Below, in pieces: positions 39,631 to 48,015 of a stretch of DNA of 64,000 nucleotides. The notes under the pieces are model-generated. The model saw only the letters and a program-made list of their open reading frames with translations, was not told where the DNA came from and did not search any database. Source of the DNA: Rhizobium sp. FKY42 (GTDB taxonomy: Bacteria > Pseudomonadota > Alphaproteobacteria > Rhizobiales > Rhizobiaceae); contig NZ_STGA01000044.1 of NCBI RefSeq assembly GCF_005222835.1, positions 62,001 to 126,000 of the forward strand, read 5' to 3'. Position 1 is the first letter of the stretch. Every line of letters starts with the position of its first letter. The position numbers were made by a program, and so were the translations under genes.

Positions 39631-40584
39631 ATGTACACCTTCGCGCACATTTCAGATGTTCACCTCGGCCCGCTTCCTCGCCTGACAGTGCGCGAACTGG
39701 CCTCTAAACGCATCACCGGCTTTATCAACTGGCACCGCAACAGGCGCAAGCATCTGCTTGTGAATACACTGGATCTGCTGTTGAGCGATATACGCACGCG
39801 GCAGCCGGACCATCTGATGATCACCGGCGATCTTGTCAATCTCGCAACCTCCATCGAGATCCAGCTGGCGGGCGAATGGCTGCGCAGCATCGGCGATCCG
39901 CTCGATACGACCGTGGTGCCCGGCAATCACGACGCCTATGTGCCCGGCGCTCATGATCGCTCCGTACGCGAATGGTATCCGTTCATCGCCGCGGACAATG
40001 ATCCGAATGACTGGTCGGACGAGGATCACATTTTTCCAACCTATCGCCGCCGCGGACCGATTGCCATTATCGGTTGTTCCACCTCGAATGCGACCCTGCC
40101 CTTTTCCGCCAGCGGCCTGTTCAGCAGCAGGCAAGCCCGCGAAACTGTCAATCTCCTGCGCAGGGCGGGAGAAGAAGGTCTTTTTCGCGTCGTGATGATC
40201 CATCACCCACCCATTCGTGGCGCGGCTGCTTCCCACAAGCGCATGCTGGGCATTCGCCGTTTCAATGCGGCAATCTCCACCGGCGGCGCGGAGCTTGTCC
40301 TCCACGGTCATACGCATCTCAATACGCTCTACCATTTGAAGACACATGCAGGCAGCGTGCCGGTTGTCGGCATCGCTTCAGCCTCGCAGGGGCCGGGTGG
40401 ACACAAACCTCCAGCCGCCTATAATTTCTTCACATTGTCGGGCCAACCTGGATCCTGGAACCTCGCATGTGATCGGTTCGGACTGACTGAAGGAGCGGAT
40501 GCCATTGCTCACGAGCAACGCCGTGTTCTTTACGGGACACCGGCACCACTTCTGGAACCGCCACCTCTTGGATTGGAAGTATAG
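39631..40584 (+). CDS. Calcineurin-like metallophosphoesterase
   Basis: 317 residues from ATG 39631 (ATG 39619 adds four). The dinuclear-metal motifs are all present: HISDVHLG (D-x-H), MITGDLVN (GDxxN), VPGNHDA (GNHD), IHHPPIR and VLHGHTHL (GHxH). The family hydrolyses phosphodiesters or monoesters, from cyclic nucleotides to lipid A precursors; the substrate is not inferable. There is no membrane segment. Confidence 0.93.
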   Translation: MYTFAHISDVHLGPLPRLTVRELASKRITGFINWHRNRRKHLLVNTLDLLLSDIRTRQPDHLMITGDLVNLATSIEIQLAGEWLRSIGDPLDTTVVPGNHDAYVPGAHDRSVREWYPFIAADNDPNDWSDEDHIFPTYRRRGPIAIIGCSTSNATLPFSASGLFSSRQARETVNLLRRAGEEGLFRVVMIHHPPIRGAAASHKRMLGIRRFNAAISTGGAELVLHGHTHLNTLYHLKTHAGSVPVVGIASASQGPGGHKPPAAYNFFTLSGQPGSWNLACDRFGLTEGADAIAHEQRRVLYGTPAPLLEPPPLGLEV

Positions 40585-40661
40585 CCAGTTTGGCGAAAGC
40601 CTTGGCCTGTAGAGATAATTCGGAAACTTTGACGATTGACAGATTCGGTACCAAGGAATTC

Positions 40662-41135
40662 ATGGACGTAAAGCCACACAACACGGACATTCGACGGGAC
40701 CTCGTTTCCCTGCTGCCCCGTTTGCGGCGTTTCGCGCTTGTTCTCGCGCAGAACGGGGCGAAGGCGGATGATCTTGTGTCCAAGGTGTGCGGCCAGGCTC
40801 TCCTGAAGGCACCTTTTCAGGATACGGAAGACCGGCTTGATCTGCGTCTGTTTGGCGCGATCTGCTCCCTATGGCGAACGGAAATCCGCAAGAAGAAGGC
40901 ATCCAGCGAGACAGTCGTCTGCCTCCATTCCTCTACTACCACTTCACCACAATTGCCGATGATCCTCTCCGCGGAACTGGCTGCGGCCTTTCTGCTCTGC
41001 GCGGTTGAAGAACTTTCCTATCGCGAAGCGGCAGCAGTCATGGCAACGACGGAGGACAGCATCGCCGAAACGGTTCTAGCCGCCCGACGCGAACTCGCCA
41101 TTGTCACCGAAAGCGACGCGGAGCGCAGAGCCTGA
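40662..41135 (+). CDS. ECF-like sigma factor (short, divergent)
   Basis: 157 residues from ATG 40662 (AAGGAATTC upstream). The sigma-2-like part is LVSLLPRLRRFALVLAQNGAKADDLV; the sigma-4-like part ends LSYREAAAVMATTEDSIAETVLAARREL, with the helix-turn-helix in place. It is shorter than the typical 170-190 residues, mainly between the two regions. Co-translated with an anti-sigma-type membrane protein (TGATG overlap), as in most ECF pairs. It is not the stress factor EcfG: no PhyR or NepR is beside it. Confidence 0.8.
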   Translation: MDVKPHNTDIRRDLVSLLPRLRRFALVLAQNGAKADDLVSKVCGQALLKAPFQDTEDRLDLRLFGAICSLWRTEIRKKKASSETVVCLHSSTTTSPQLPMILSAELAAAFLLCAVEELSYREAAAVMATTEDSIAETVLAARRELAIVTESDAERRA

Positions 41136-41971
41136 TGTCCGACAATCTGCGCCAGCCCTCGCTCGATGCCCGCCTGTCCGCCATGCTGGATGGAGAAGTG
41201 ACTGAGGCGGAGAAGTCTGAACTCGATGACCTTCTCGCGAATGATCCAAACGCAAAGCTGACCGCGGACAAGCTCCGGCAAGCCACGGAACACGGCCGAA
41301 CGCTGTTCAATGAAATGCTGAAAGAGCCTGTTTCGCTCAGTCTTGTCAGAAGCATCAAGACGGCGCCGGAAGGCCGCCGCGCCTTGCGCTTTCCAAAGCA
41401 AGACACGGTAAGGCAAAAGCTCAAGCCCACCTACCGCCTCGCAATCACCTCGTCCGTCATCATGTTCGCGCTCGGAGCAGCGGCCGGCTACATGGTCGGC
41501 GCTCCATCCCACATGATGACCTATGCAGACATTGCGGGTGATCCGAGCAAAGCCTGGCTGGATGATGTTGCATCCCATTACCGGCTCTTTTCCCGTCAGT
41601 CGCGACATCTCGTGGAAATTCCGGCAAACGAATCCGCGCATATCGTCGAATGGCTGATGGCGACCACGGGCATTTCGTTCCGCATACCGGATCTCACCTC
41701 GGAAAAGCTCGTTTTCATGGGTGCTCGCCTGTTTTCGGCAGGTGGAAGGCCCGTGGGGGAACTGATCTACCAGAACCGGGATGGCGAGGTTATCGCGATA
41801 TCCTTCACCAAATTCATTTCGCCCATGCCGGAAAAAGACATGCGCGAGAGCATCCGAGACGACATTGGCATGGTGACCTGGCAGGGCTTGCAGGCAAGTT
41901 ACGTGCTCACCGGCCCCTCTTCCGATGCCGATCTGGAAGGGCTCGCAACCAAGATCGCCGGCATTATCTGA
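41135..41971 (+). CDS. Anti-sigma factor, single-pass membrane protein
   Basis: 278 residues. The cytoplasmic N-terminus (LDARLSAMLDGEVTEAEKSELDDLLANDP) is that of anti-sigma domains of ECF partners, without the zinc-binding HxxxCxxC. A single helix is near residues 105-126 (SSVIMFALGAAAGYMVGAP), then a periplasmic domain of about 150 residues that probably senses the signal. It overlaps the sigma gene by 1 bp, consistent with a stoichiometric pair. Confidence 0.85.
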   Translation: MSDNLRQPSLDARLSAMLDGEVTEAEKSELDDLLANDPNAKLTADKLRQATEHGRTLFNEMLKEPVSLSLVRSIKTAPEGRRALRFPKQDTVRQKLKPTYRLAITSSVIMFALGAAAGYMVGAPSHMMTYADIAGDPSKAWLDDVASHYRLFSRQSRHLVEIPANESAHIVEWLMATTGISFRIPDLTSEKLVFMGARLFSAGGRPVGELIYQNRDGEVIAISFTKFISPMPEKDMRESIRDDIGMVTWQGLQASYVLTGPSSDADLEGLATKIAGII

Positions 41972-42051
41972 CAGCAGGGTTCATGCAAGGAGCGTTAGGC
42001 TGAAAGCCTGGCATTTCACCCCCGATGGAATTCGGCGATACACATCTGATA

Positions 42052-43143
42052 TCAACCGAGACGAATGTTTCCGAGCAGGAGACAGAGTTCGGCTTGGCGT
42101 TGAGTGCCCGTCTTTTTAAGGATCGATCGCATATGTGCACGGGCGGTTTCGTAGTGAACCCCGCAGCGCTCGGCTATCGCCCTGATATCTTCGCCCTCGC
42201 CTAAAAGGCAAGCAACCCGACATTCCGAGAGTGTGAAGCCAAAAAGTTTTCGCAGTACATCGTGCGATATGGACTGAGGCTGGTCAACGTCCTCCAGCAG
42301 TACCATCGCGCAGGCGTCCGCGAAAACGTCGCGCAGATTGGAGCCAACCCGCTCGATGCGTGCCAATATAGGTCTTTTGTCCCCGCGCTCGAATGTTACT
42401 ACTTGGCGAAGCGTCGGGTCCGCACTGCCGATGACTCTGTTTAGCGCCGCTTCAAAGACCGAGGCTTCTCTTGAAGAGGCCACTGTCAGCTTATTGCGAA
42501 AAACATGGACGTCGTCCTTCAAAAGTCCTTCAGCTTTCTGATTTGCTGCCACGACAGAACCGCGACGGTCCACGAACAGGCATGCAACATTTGCACGCTC
42601 AAAGGCTGCCAGATAGCCCCGCATTTCGCTTTCCGCGAAGATGGACATGATGCGCGACGCCATCTGTAGCTGAGAGCGAAGAGCGCTGAAGTGCTCCCGA
42701 TCTTTGTCGGAAAATCCTCCATCAGCCAATTTGCGGTGGAGGACAAAAAAGCGATCATTGGTTCCAGACGAAAAATTGACAACCGCAGAATGCTGAAATC
42801 CGAATTTCGCGACAAACTTATAATATTCCAGCTCGAATAAATCCTGCTCGGAAGCAAAATCGGATTCAAGAACCACCCCGGACCGCTTCATCAATGGCAT
42901 GAATTTCGCACGATGATCGCGGTGGGTCCAACCATTGCGCTGGTGTTCATCCATGATGGAGGACATGCTATTGGTGAACATGAGCCCCGTTACCGAACCA
43001 CGATCAGCAGGTGCCATGACGTTGATACCTGCGGCTCCACTGGCAGCAGCTATTTGCTCCAAAAACGGTTGCCATCTATGAGGTTCGACAGCAACATCCT
43101 GTAGCTGTCCCAAAAGAGTATAGAAGGCACCTACATCTTTCAT
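42052..43143 (-). CDS. LuxR-family transcriptional regulator
   Basis: 363 residues. The C-terminal helix-turn-helix LSECRVACLLGEGEDIRAIAERCGVHYETARAHMRSILKKTG is of the LuxR/GerE type. The N-terminal 290 residues are not a two-component receiver and lack the acyl-homoserine-lactone pocket signature; they look like a PAS/GAF-like sensor (VACLFVDRRGSVVAANQKAEGLL). Ligand and targets unknown. Stand-alone gene, with a 206 bp gap upstream to leuA. Confidence 0.88.
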   Translation of the reverse strand: MKDVGAFYTLLGQLQDVAVEPHRWQPFLEQIAAASGAAGINVMAPADRGSVTGLMFTNSMSSIMDEHQRNGWTHRDHRAKFMPLMKRSGVVLESDFASEQDLFELEYYKFVAKFGFQHSAVVNFSSGTNDRFFVLHRKLADGGFSDKDREHFSALRSQLQMASRIMSIFAESEMRGYLAAFERANVACLFVDRRGSVVAANQKAEGLLKDDVHVFRNKLTVASSREASVFEAALNRVIGSADPTLRQVVTFERGDKRPILARIERVGSNLRDVFADACAMVLLEDVDQPQSISHDVLRKLFGFTLSECRVACLLGEGEDIRAIAERCGVHYETARAHMRSILKKTGTQRQAELCLLLGNIRLG

Positions 43144-43286
43144 TGTCGGTACTTCATAACTGATTTTTCAGGGTCTGCGTCATTCCCTTCCTCCGTCGAG
43201 AAACAAGCCTAAACCGAAAGCAATTCTAGCCGAAACGCAAGGCAGCTACGACGCACGCGACCTGTACAAACGGAATAAATTTTCAC

Positions 43287-43314
43287 GCAAAACGCCCGGC
43301 GTAAAAACCGGGCG
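43287..43314 (-). terminator. Rho-independent terminator of leuA
   Basis: Minus strand CGCCCGG, loop TTTTTACG, CCGGGCG, then TTTTGC. It lies 35 bp after the leuA stop. Confidence 0.8.
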
Positions 43315-43349
43315 CTGCAGGGTCAACCCCAATTCCATCCTGTGGCTGT

Positions 43350-45095
43350 TTAGTTGCCTGCGAGCACGCGGTTCGCGGCCGAGACGATCGCCTCAAGCGA
43401 GGCCGTCACGATATTGGTGTTGATACCCGCTCCGAACAGCTTGCCCCCCTGGTACTCCATCTCGACATAGGCGATGGCCGACGCATTAGAGCCATGCTGG
43501 AGGGAGTGCTCGGAATAATCCGCAACCGAGAGTTCCTTGCCGAGATAGATCGAAAGAGCATTGATGAAGCCGTCGATCGGCCCCGTGCCCTTCCCTTCGA
43601 TGCGCTTGGTCTCGCCATTGTCGGTGATTTCAGCCGCCACGATACGGATCCCTCTCTGGTCGGTTCCAGCAGGATAGGTGTGGTGATCCACGAACTTGAT
43701 GCGCCCTTCCGGCTGATCGACATAGCGCTCGATGAAGCGCTCGTAGATACGCTTGGACGGCAGTTCCTTGCCTTCCTCATCGGTGATCCTCTGGATATCC
43801 TCGCGGAATTCGACCTGCAGGTTTCGTGGCAGGTTGATGCCGTAATCCTGGGAGAGGATATAGGCGATGCCACCTTTGCCCGATTGCGAGTTGATGCGAA
43901 TGATCGCCTCATAGGTACGGCCGACATCCTGCGGATCGATCGGCAGATAAGGTACTTCCCAGACAGGCGAATTGGCCTGCTTGATCGCCTTCATTCCCTT
44001 GTTAATCGCATCCTGGTGAGAGCCTGAGAAGGCAGTATAGACCAGCTCGCCAACATAAGGATGACGCTCGGGGATCGTCATTTCGTTGGAATATTCGTAA
44101 ACCGCCTTGATGCGCTCGATATCAGTGCAATCCAGCTCAGGATCGACGCCTTGCGTATACATGTTCAGCGCCAGTGCGACGACATCGACGTTGCCCGTGC
44201 GCTCGCCATTGCCGAACAGTGTGCCCTCCACGCGGTCGGCACCGGCCATCAGGCCCAGTTCCGTTGCAGCAATGCCCGTGCCGCGGTCGTTGTGCGGATG
44301 CAGCGAGATCAGCACGTTTTCACGGTTGTCGATATTGCGGCACATCCATTCGATCTGGTCCGCATAGATGTTGGGCGTTGCCATCTCAACCGTGGAAGGC
44401 AGGTTGAGGATCAGCTTGTTGTCAGCCGTCGGCTTCACCTCTGCGATGACGGCGTTGCAGATCTCCAGCGCCACTTCCAGCTCTGTGCCGGTAAAGCTTT
44501 CCGGCGAATACTCAAAACGATAGCCTCCGCCTGCCTTGGCAGACATGTCCATGATCATCTTCGCAGCATCGACAGCGATCTGCTTGATACCTGCAACGTC
44601 CTTGGCAAACACCACGCGACGCTGCAGTTCGGAAGTTGAATTGTAGAAGTGAATAATCGGCTGATGCGCGCCTTCCAGCGATTCAAACGTACGCGTGATC
44701 AGTTCCGGGCGGCACTGCACCAGAACCTGCAGGGAAACATCCTGCGGCACACCACCTTCTTCAACACACCAGCGGGCAAAGTCGAAATCCGTCTGCGAGG
44801 CCGAAGGGAAACCGATTTCAATTTCCTTGAAACCCATATCCAGCAACAGCTTGAACATACGCGCCTTGCGATCGTGCCCCATCGGGTTGACCAGCGACTG
44901 ATTACCGTCGCGCAGATCCACGGAGCACCAGATCGGCGCCTTGTCGATCACCTTTGATGGCCAGGTACGATCCGGAATATTGATCGTGGGATAAGGGCGA
45001 TATTTGCGGGATGCGTCCGGCATTCCCCGGCTCTGGCCCTTGTCCCGGCCTTGGCTCAATGTCGCGGCTTGCGTTGCGGGAGTATTGGCACTCAT
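43350..45095 (-). CDS. leuA: 2-isopropylmalate synthase
   Basis: First committed step of leucine biosynthesis: 2-ketoisovalerate + acetyl-CoA to 2-isopropylmalate. 581 residues, in the long class that includes rhizobial enzymes. CSVDLRDGNQSL holds the catalytic and metal-binding residues, and HPHNDRGTGIAATE holds the metal-binding His pair. The C-terminal leucine-sensing domain ends at ASLEAIVSAANRVLAG. Start ATG 45095 is seven bases after AAGGAG. Expression is probably attenuated by a leucine leader peptide 160 bp upstream. Confidence 0.97.
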   Translation of the reverse strand: MSANTPATQAATLSQGRDKGQSRGMPDASRKYRPYPTINIPDRTWPSKVIDKAPIWCSVDLRDGNQSLVNPMGHDRKARMFKLLLDMGFKEIEIGFPSASQTDFDFARWCVEEGGVPQDVSLQVLVQCRPELITRTFESLEGAHQPIIHFYNSTSELQRRVVFAKDVAGIKQIAVDAAKMIMDMSAKAGGGYRFEYSPESFTGTELEVALEICNAVIAEVKPTADNKLILNLPSTVEMATPNIYADQIEWMCRNIDNRENVLISLHPHNDRGTGIAATELGLMAGADRVEGTLFGNGERTGNVDVVALALNMYTQGVDPELDCTDIERIKAVYEYSNEMTIPERHPYVGELVYTAFSGSHQDAINKGMKAIKQANSPVWEVPYLPIDPQDVGRTYEAIIRINSQSGKGGIAYILSQDYGINLPRNLQVEFREDIQRITDEEGKELPSKRIYERFIERYVDQPEGRIKFVDHHTYPAGTDQRGIRIVAAEITDNGETKRIEGKGTGPIDGFINALSIYLGKELSVADYSEHSLQHGSNASAIAYVEMEYQGGKLFGAGINTNIVTASLEAIVSAANRVLAGN

Positions 45096-45209
45096 TCGTC
45101 TTCTCCTTCGCGTCCAGCGTCACGCTTATGGCATCAGCCTGTTACAGCGTTGAAACGGTGGATCAAGACCTCTATCGAGGCATTCGGTCTGCAAATCAGG
45201 GATTTTGTG

Positions 45210-45254
45210 AAAAGGAGCTCTAGCCGGCAGGCTCTTTCGGCCGCCGGGCGCTCC
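45210..45254 (-). terminator. leu attenuator terminator
   Basis: Minus strand: GGAGC (45254-45250) pairs with GCTCC (45218-45214), enclosing CCGGC/GCCGG, followed by TTTT (45213-45210). It begins directly after the leader stop codon. The leader segment GCCGGG (45268-45263) can instead pair with CCCGGC (45248-45243), the antiterminator. Confidence 0.7.
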
Positions 45255-45332
45255 TTAACGGACCCGGCAACCGCCGATAAGGCCGAGAAGAAGAAGCGAG
45301 TTTAGGGCAGCAGAAGACGCGCGGTGTGCCAT
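45255..45332 (-). CDS. leuL: leu leader peptide of leuA attenuator
   Basis: 25 codons from ATG 45332 to TAA 45255; the centre reads NSLLLLGLI, with six Leu codons in all (CTA, CTT x4, CTC), four of them in a row. This is the hallmark of a ribosome-mediated attenuator of leucine genes. A terminator hairpin follows at once and an alternative antiterminator pairing is available. The ribosome site is weak (GGGCCAG), typical for such leaders. The distance to leuA is 159 bp. Confidence 0.8.
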   Translation of the reverse strand: MAHRASSAALNSLLLLGLIGGCRVR

Positions 45333-45388
45333 CTGGCCCGCGACGCAAGAAGTCGTAAATGTGCTGCCCGTGATCTTCATGGAGAATT

Positions 45389-45416
45389 TGATAACGCGGG
45401 ATGCGGTGATGCGCAA
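45389..45416 (-). promoter_or_regulatory. Candidate promoter of the leuL-leuA transcript
   Basis: Minus strand TTGCGC (45416-45411), 16 bp spacer, TTATCA (45394-45389). It would start transcription about 50 nt before the leuL ATG, a fitting leader length. The match to sigma-70 is moderate. Confidence 0.35.
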
Positions 45417-45430
45417 GATGGGTTGCGCCT

Positions 45431-46615
45431 TCAGTGACTATTTTGCTGCACGAAGCGGCGAAGGCCCAACATAAACGCACCTGCGACCAGCCCCCAGAAG
45501 GCACCGGAAACACCCAGGAAAGCTGTTCCGGAAGCCGTGACCAGAAAGGTTATGGCCGCCGCCTCGCGGTGATCTGCATCCCGAAAAGCGGCCTGGGCAG
45601 AGCTGGAAAACGCTCCCACAAGCGCAAGTCCGGCAACAGCCTGCAGAAGAATGGGCGGAGCAAAGGCAACAAAGGCAATGATGGCGGATGCCAGAAGGCC
45701 GAACAGAATATAGCCAATGCCGCCGATGATCGCAGACCAGTAGCGCCGCTTCGGATCGGGATGCGCCTCATCACTGGCGCACATGGCCGCAGTGATCGCT
45801 GCGAGATTAACGGGCACAGCTCCGAAAAGCGCGGCAACCAGCGAGAATACACCGGTTGAAGCAAACAGCGGGCCGGGAGCCGGCTCGTAGCCATAGACTT
45901 TGAGGATCGCAATGCCGGGAATGTTTTGCGAGGCCATCGTCACGACGAACAATGGAATGGCGACTGAGACGAAGCCATGCCAGGTGAAGGTCGGCATCAC
46001 GGGCACAAGCGTCGGATGAATGGAGCTGCCCAGCTGCGAAAGCATGTCCGGCGGAAGATCAACGCCAAAGACGAGTACAAGCGCAAAGGCACCGAGTGCG
46101 GCGGGCACCGCCCAGAGCCGTTTCCACATCAGGAACACCATCCAGGTTCCGACAATCGGTAGCCCCAGCCAAGGGTTGAAGGCAATGGCCTTGACCGGCG
46201 CAAGGCAAAGACTGAGCAAGATACCCGCCAGCATGGCATTGGCAAGCGAAGCGGGTATCATGCGCATGGCTTTGCCCAGAGGCTGGAACAGGCCCGACAG
46301 AATGATCAGCACGGCGCACAGGACAAAGGCGCCAGCCGCTGCGGAAAAACCGCCTTCTATCATTCCAACATTGGTCAGAAGCGCCGCACCGGGTGTCGAC
46401 CACGCACAGCTGATCGGCATGCGCTTCCAGAGTGGAAAGATGATGCCGAGCAATCCCATCAAAGCTGCCAGCACGAAAAGCGCGGACGCCACCTGATCCG
46501 GCGCCGCCCCCATGGCTGTCAGCCCTTGCATGACAACGGCAAACGAACTGATGAACCCGACAAAGGCAACCAGCGTCCCCATGATGGTGGCCTGGATGGA
46601 AAAGTCTTTCAGCAT
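45431..46615 (-). CDS. benE: BenE-family benzoate/H+ symporter
   Basis: 394 residues from ATG 46615 (a TTG at 46624 is not needed). About twelve membrane helices. The family-typical sequences AWSTPGAALL and ASQNIPGIAILKVYGYEP are seen. BenE imports benzoate in some bacteria, but genes without a benzoate pathway are frequent, and no ben/cat genes are in this window. Upstream of leuL on the same strand. Confidence 0.88.
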   Translation of the reverse strand: MLKDFSIQATIMGTLVAFVGFISSFAVVMQGLTAMGAAPDQVASALFVLAALMGLLGIIFPLWKRMPISCAWSTPGAALLTNVGMIEGGFSAAAGAFVLCAVLIILSGLFQPLGKAMRMIPASLANAMLAGILLSLCLAPVKAIAFNPWLGLPIVGTWMVFLMWKRLWAVPAALGAFALVLVFGVDLPPDMLSQLGSSIHPTLVPVMPTFTWHGFVSVAIPLFVVTMASQNIPGIAILKVYGYEPAPGPLFASTGVFSLVAALFGAVPVNLAAITAAMCASDEAHPDPKRRYWSAIIGGIGYILFGLLASAIIAFVAFAPPILLQAVAGLALVGAFSSSAQAAFRDADHREAAAITFLVTASGTAFLGVSGAFWGLVAGAFMLGLRRFVQQNSH

Positions 46616-46797
46616 GGCATGCAATCCGCGGCAGTGAATCCGTATCGGAAGTCACACCAGATTGCAGCGATGCGAGCAAGCTTATTGCGGGGTAATTCAG
46701 TTCTCTGAGCAGATTCTCTGAAAGCCGCCCAAAATCCAAGAATCCTTGAGGTTTGCCTGCTTTGCCTCTTGCCTTCTGCCCCCCTTTTGCATAAGCC

Positions 46798-46849
46798 CCC
46801 AGCCGACGCATTCGGGGCGTCCCGTTCACTTCCGCCGGAAACGGCTGGG
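46798..46849 (+). promoter_or_regulatory. Candidate structured leader (three-way junction) before nspC
   Basis: Closing stem CCCAGCCG (46798-46805) with CGGCTGGG (46842-46849). Within it lie two smaller hairpins, ACGC/GCGT (46806-46809 with 46817-46820) and TTCC/GGAA (46830-46833 with 46837-46840). The GAAGGA ribosome site of nspC begins 5 nt after the closing stem. Possible regulatory RNA for polyamine genes; compatible with a riboswitch, but not shown. Confidence 0.4.
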
Positions 46850-46867
46850 TTCACGAAGGATGAAGCC

Positions 46868-47965
46868 TTGATCCAGACTCCATATTATCTAATCGACAAG
46901 TCTAAGCTTCTCACCAACATGGAGAAGATCGCGAAGCTGCGCGAGCTTTCGGGCGCAAAGGCCCTCCTGGCTCTGAAATGCTTTGCCACCTGGTCCGTGT
47001 TCGACTTCATGCGCGATTACATGGACGGCACGACGTCATCCTCGCTCAATGAGGTGCGCCTTGGCCATCAGCGGTTCGGCAAGGAAACGCATGCCTATTC
47101 GGTTGCCTATGCCGATTACGAGATCGATGAGGTCGTCTCCCATGCCGATAAGATCATCTTCAACACCATCGGTCAGTTGCAGCGCTTTGAAAAGCAGTCT
47201 TCCGGCATCATTCGCGGCCTGCGTCTCAACCCTGGCGTCTCGTCGTCCAGCTTCGATCTGGCAGATCCTGCCCGCCCCTTCTCTCGCCTCGGCGAGTGGG
47301 ACTTGAAACAGGTCGAGCCGGTCATGGACTTCATCACCGGCTTTATGATCCATAACAACTGCGAGAACGGCGACTTCGATCTGTTCGACAAGATGCTCGG
47401 CCAGATCGAAGAGAAGTTCGGCCCGCTTATGAAGAAGGCGGAATGGGTGAGCCTCGGTGGCGGCATTCATTTCACCGGCGAGAACTATCCGCTTGAAAAG
47501 TTCGCCGAGCGCCTGAAGCGCTTCTCCGGGGAGTACGGCGTACAAGTCTATCTGGAGCCCGGCGAGGCCTCCATTACAAAATCGACGACGCTGGAAGTCA
47601 CCGTTCTCGACAAGCTCTACAACGGCAAGAACCTTGTCGTGGTGGATTCGTCCATCGAGGCACACTTGCTGGATCTTCTGATCTATCGCGAAAATGCCAA
47701 GGTTCATCCCAACCAGGGACCACATCGTTACATGGTCTGCGGCAAGTCCTGCCTGGCTGGCGATATTTTTGGCGAATTCGATTTCCCGAGTGAGCTGAAT
47801 GTCGGCGACCGCATTTCCATACAAGACACCGCCGGTTACACGATGGTCAAGAAAAACTGGTTTAACGGTGTGCAAATGCCGGCAATCGCCATCCGTGAAC
47901 TGGATGGCAGCATCAGGACGGTTCGTGAATTTTCTTACACGGACTACGAAGAAAGCCTTTCCTGA
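46868..47965 (+). CDS. nspC: Carboxynorspermidine/carboxyspermidine decarboxylase
   Basis: PLP enzyme of the alanine-racemase fold, 365 residues from TTG 46868, seven bases after GAAGGA; the family begins at IQTPYYLIDKSKL. The PLP lysine is in LALKCFATW, and GGGIHFTGENYP and YLEPGEASI complete the phosphate and substrate sites. Converts carboxyspermidine (or carboxynorspermidine) to spermidine (or norspermidine). Paired with the dehydrogenase 50 bp downstream, forming the alternative polyamine route found in many alphaproteobacteria. The open frame 5' of the TTG has no likeness to the family and holds the RNA structure above. Confidence 0.93.
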   Translation: MIQTPYYLIDKSKLLTNMEKIAKLRELSGAKALLALKCFATWSVFDFMRDYMDGTTSSSLNEVRLGHQRFGKETHAYSVAYADYEIDEVVSHADKIIFNTIGQLQRFEKQSSGIIRGLRLNPGVSSSSFDLADPARPFSRLGEWDLKQVEPVMDFITGFMIHNNCENGDFDLFDKMLGQIEEKFGPLMKKAEWVSLGGGIHFTGENYPLEKFAERLKRFSGEYGVQVYLEPGEASITKSTTLEVTVLDKLYNGKNLVVVDSSIEAHLLDLLIYRENAKVHPNQGPHRYMVCGKSCLAGDIFGEFDFPSELNVGDRISIQDTAGYTMVKKNWFNGVQMPAIAIRELDGSIRTVREFSYTDYEESLS

Positions 47966-48015
47966 AATACCTCAGGTTGGTCTCTGACGATTGGACATAG
48001 GAGTTGGTCCCTATC

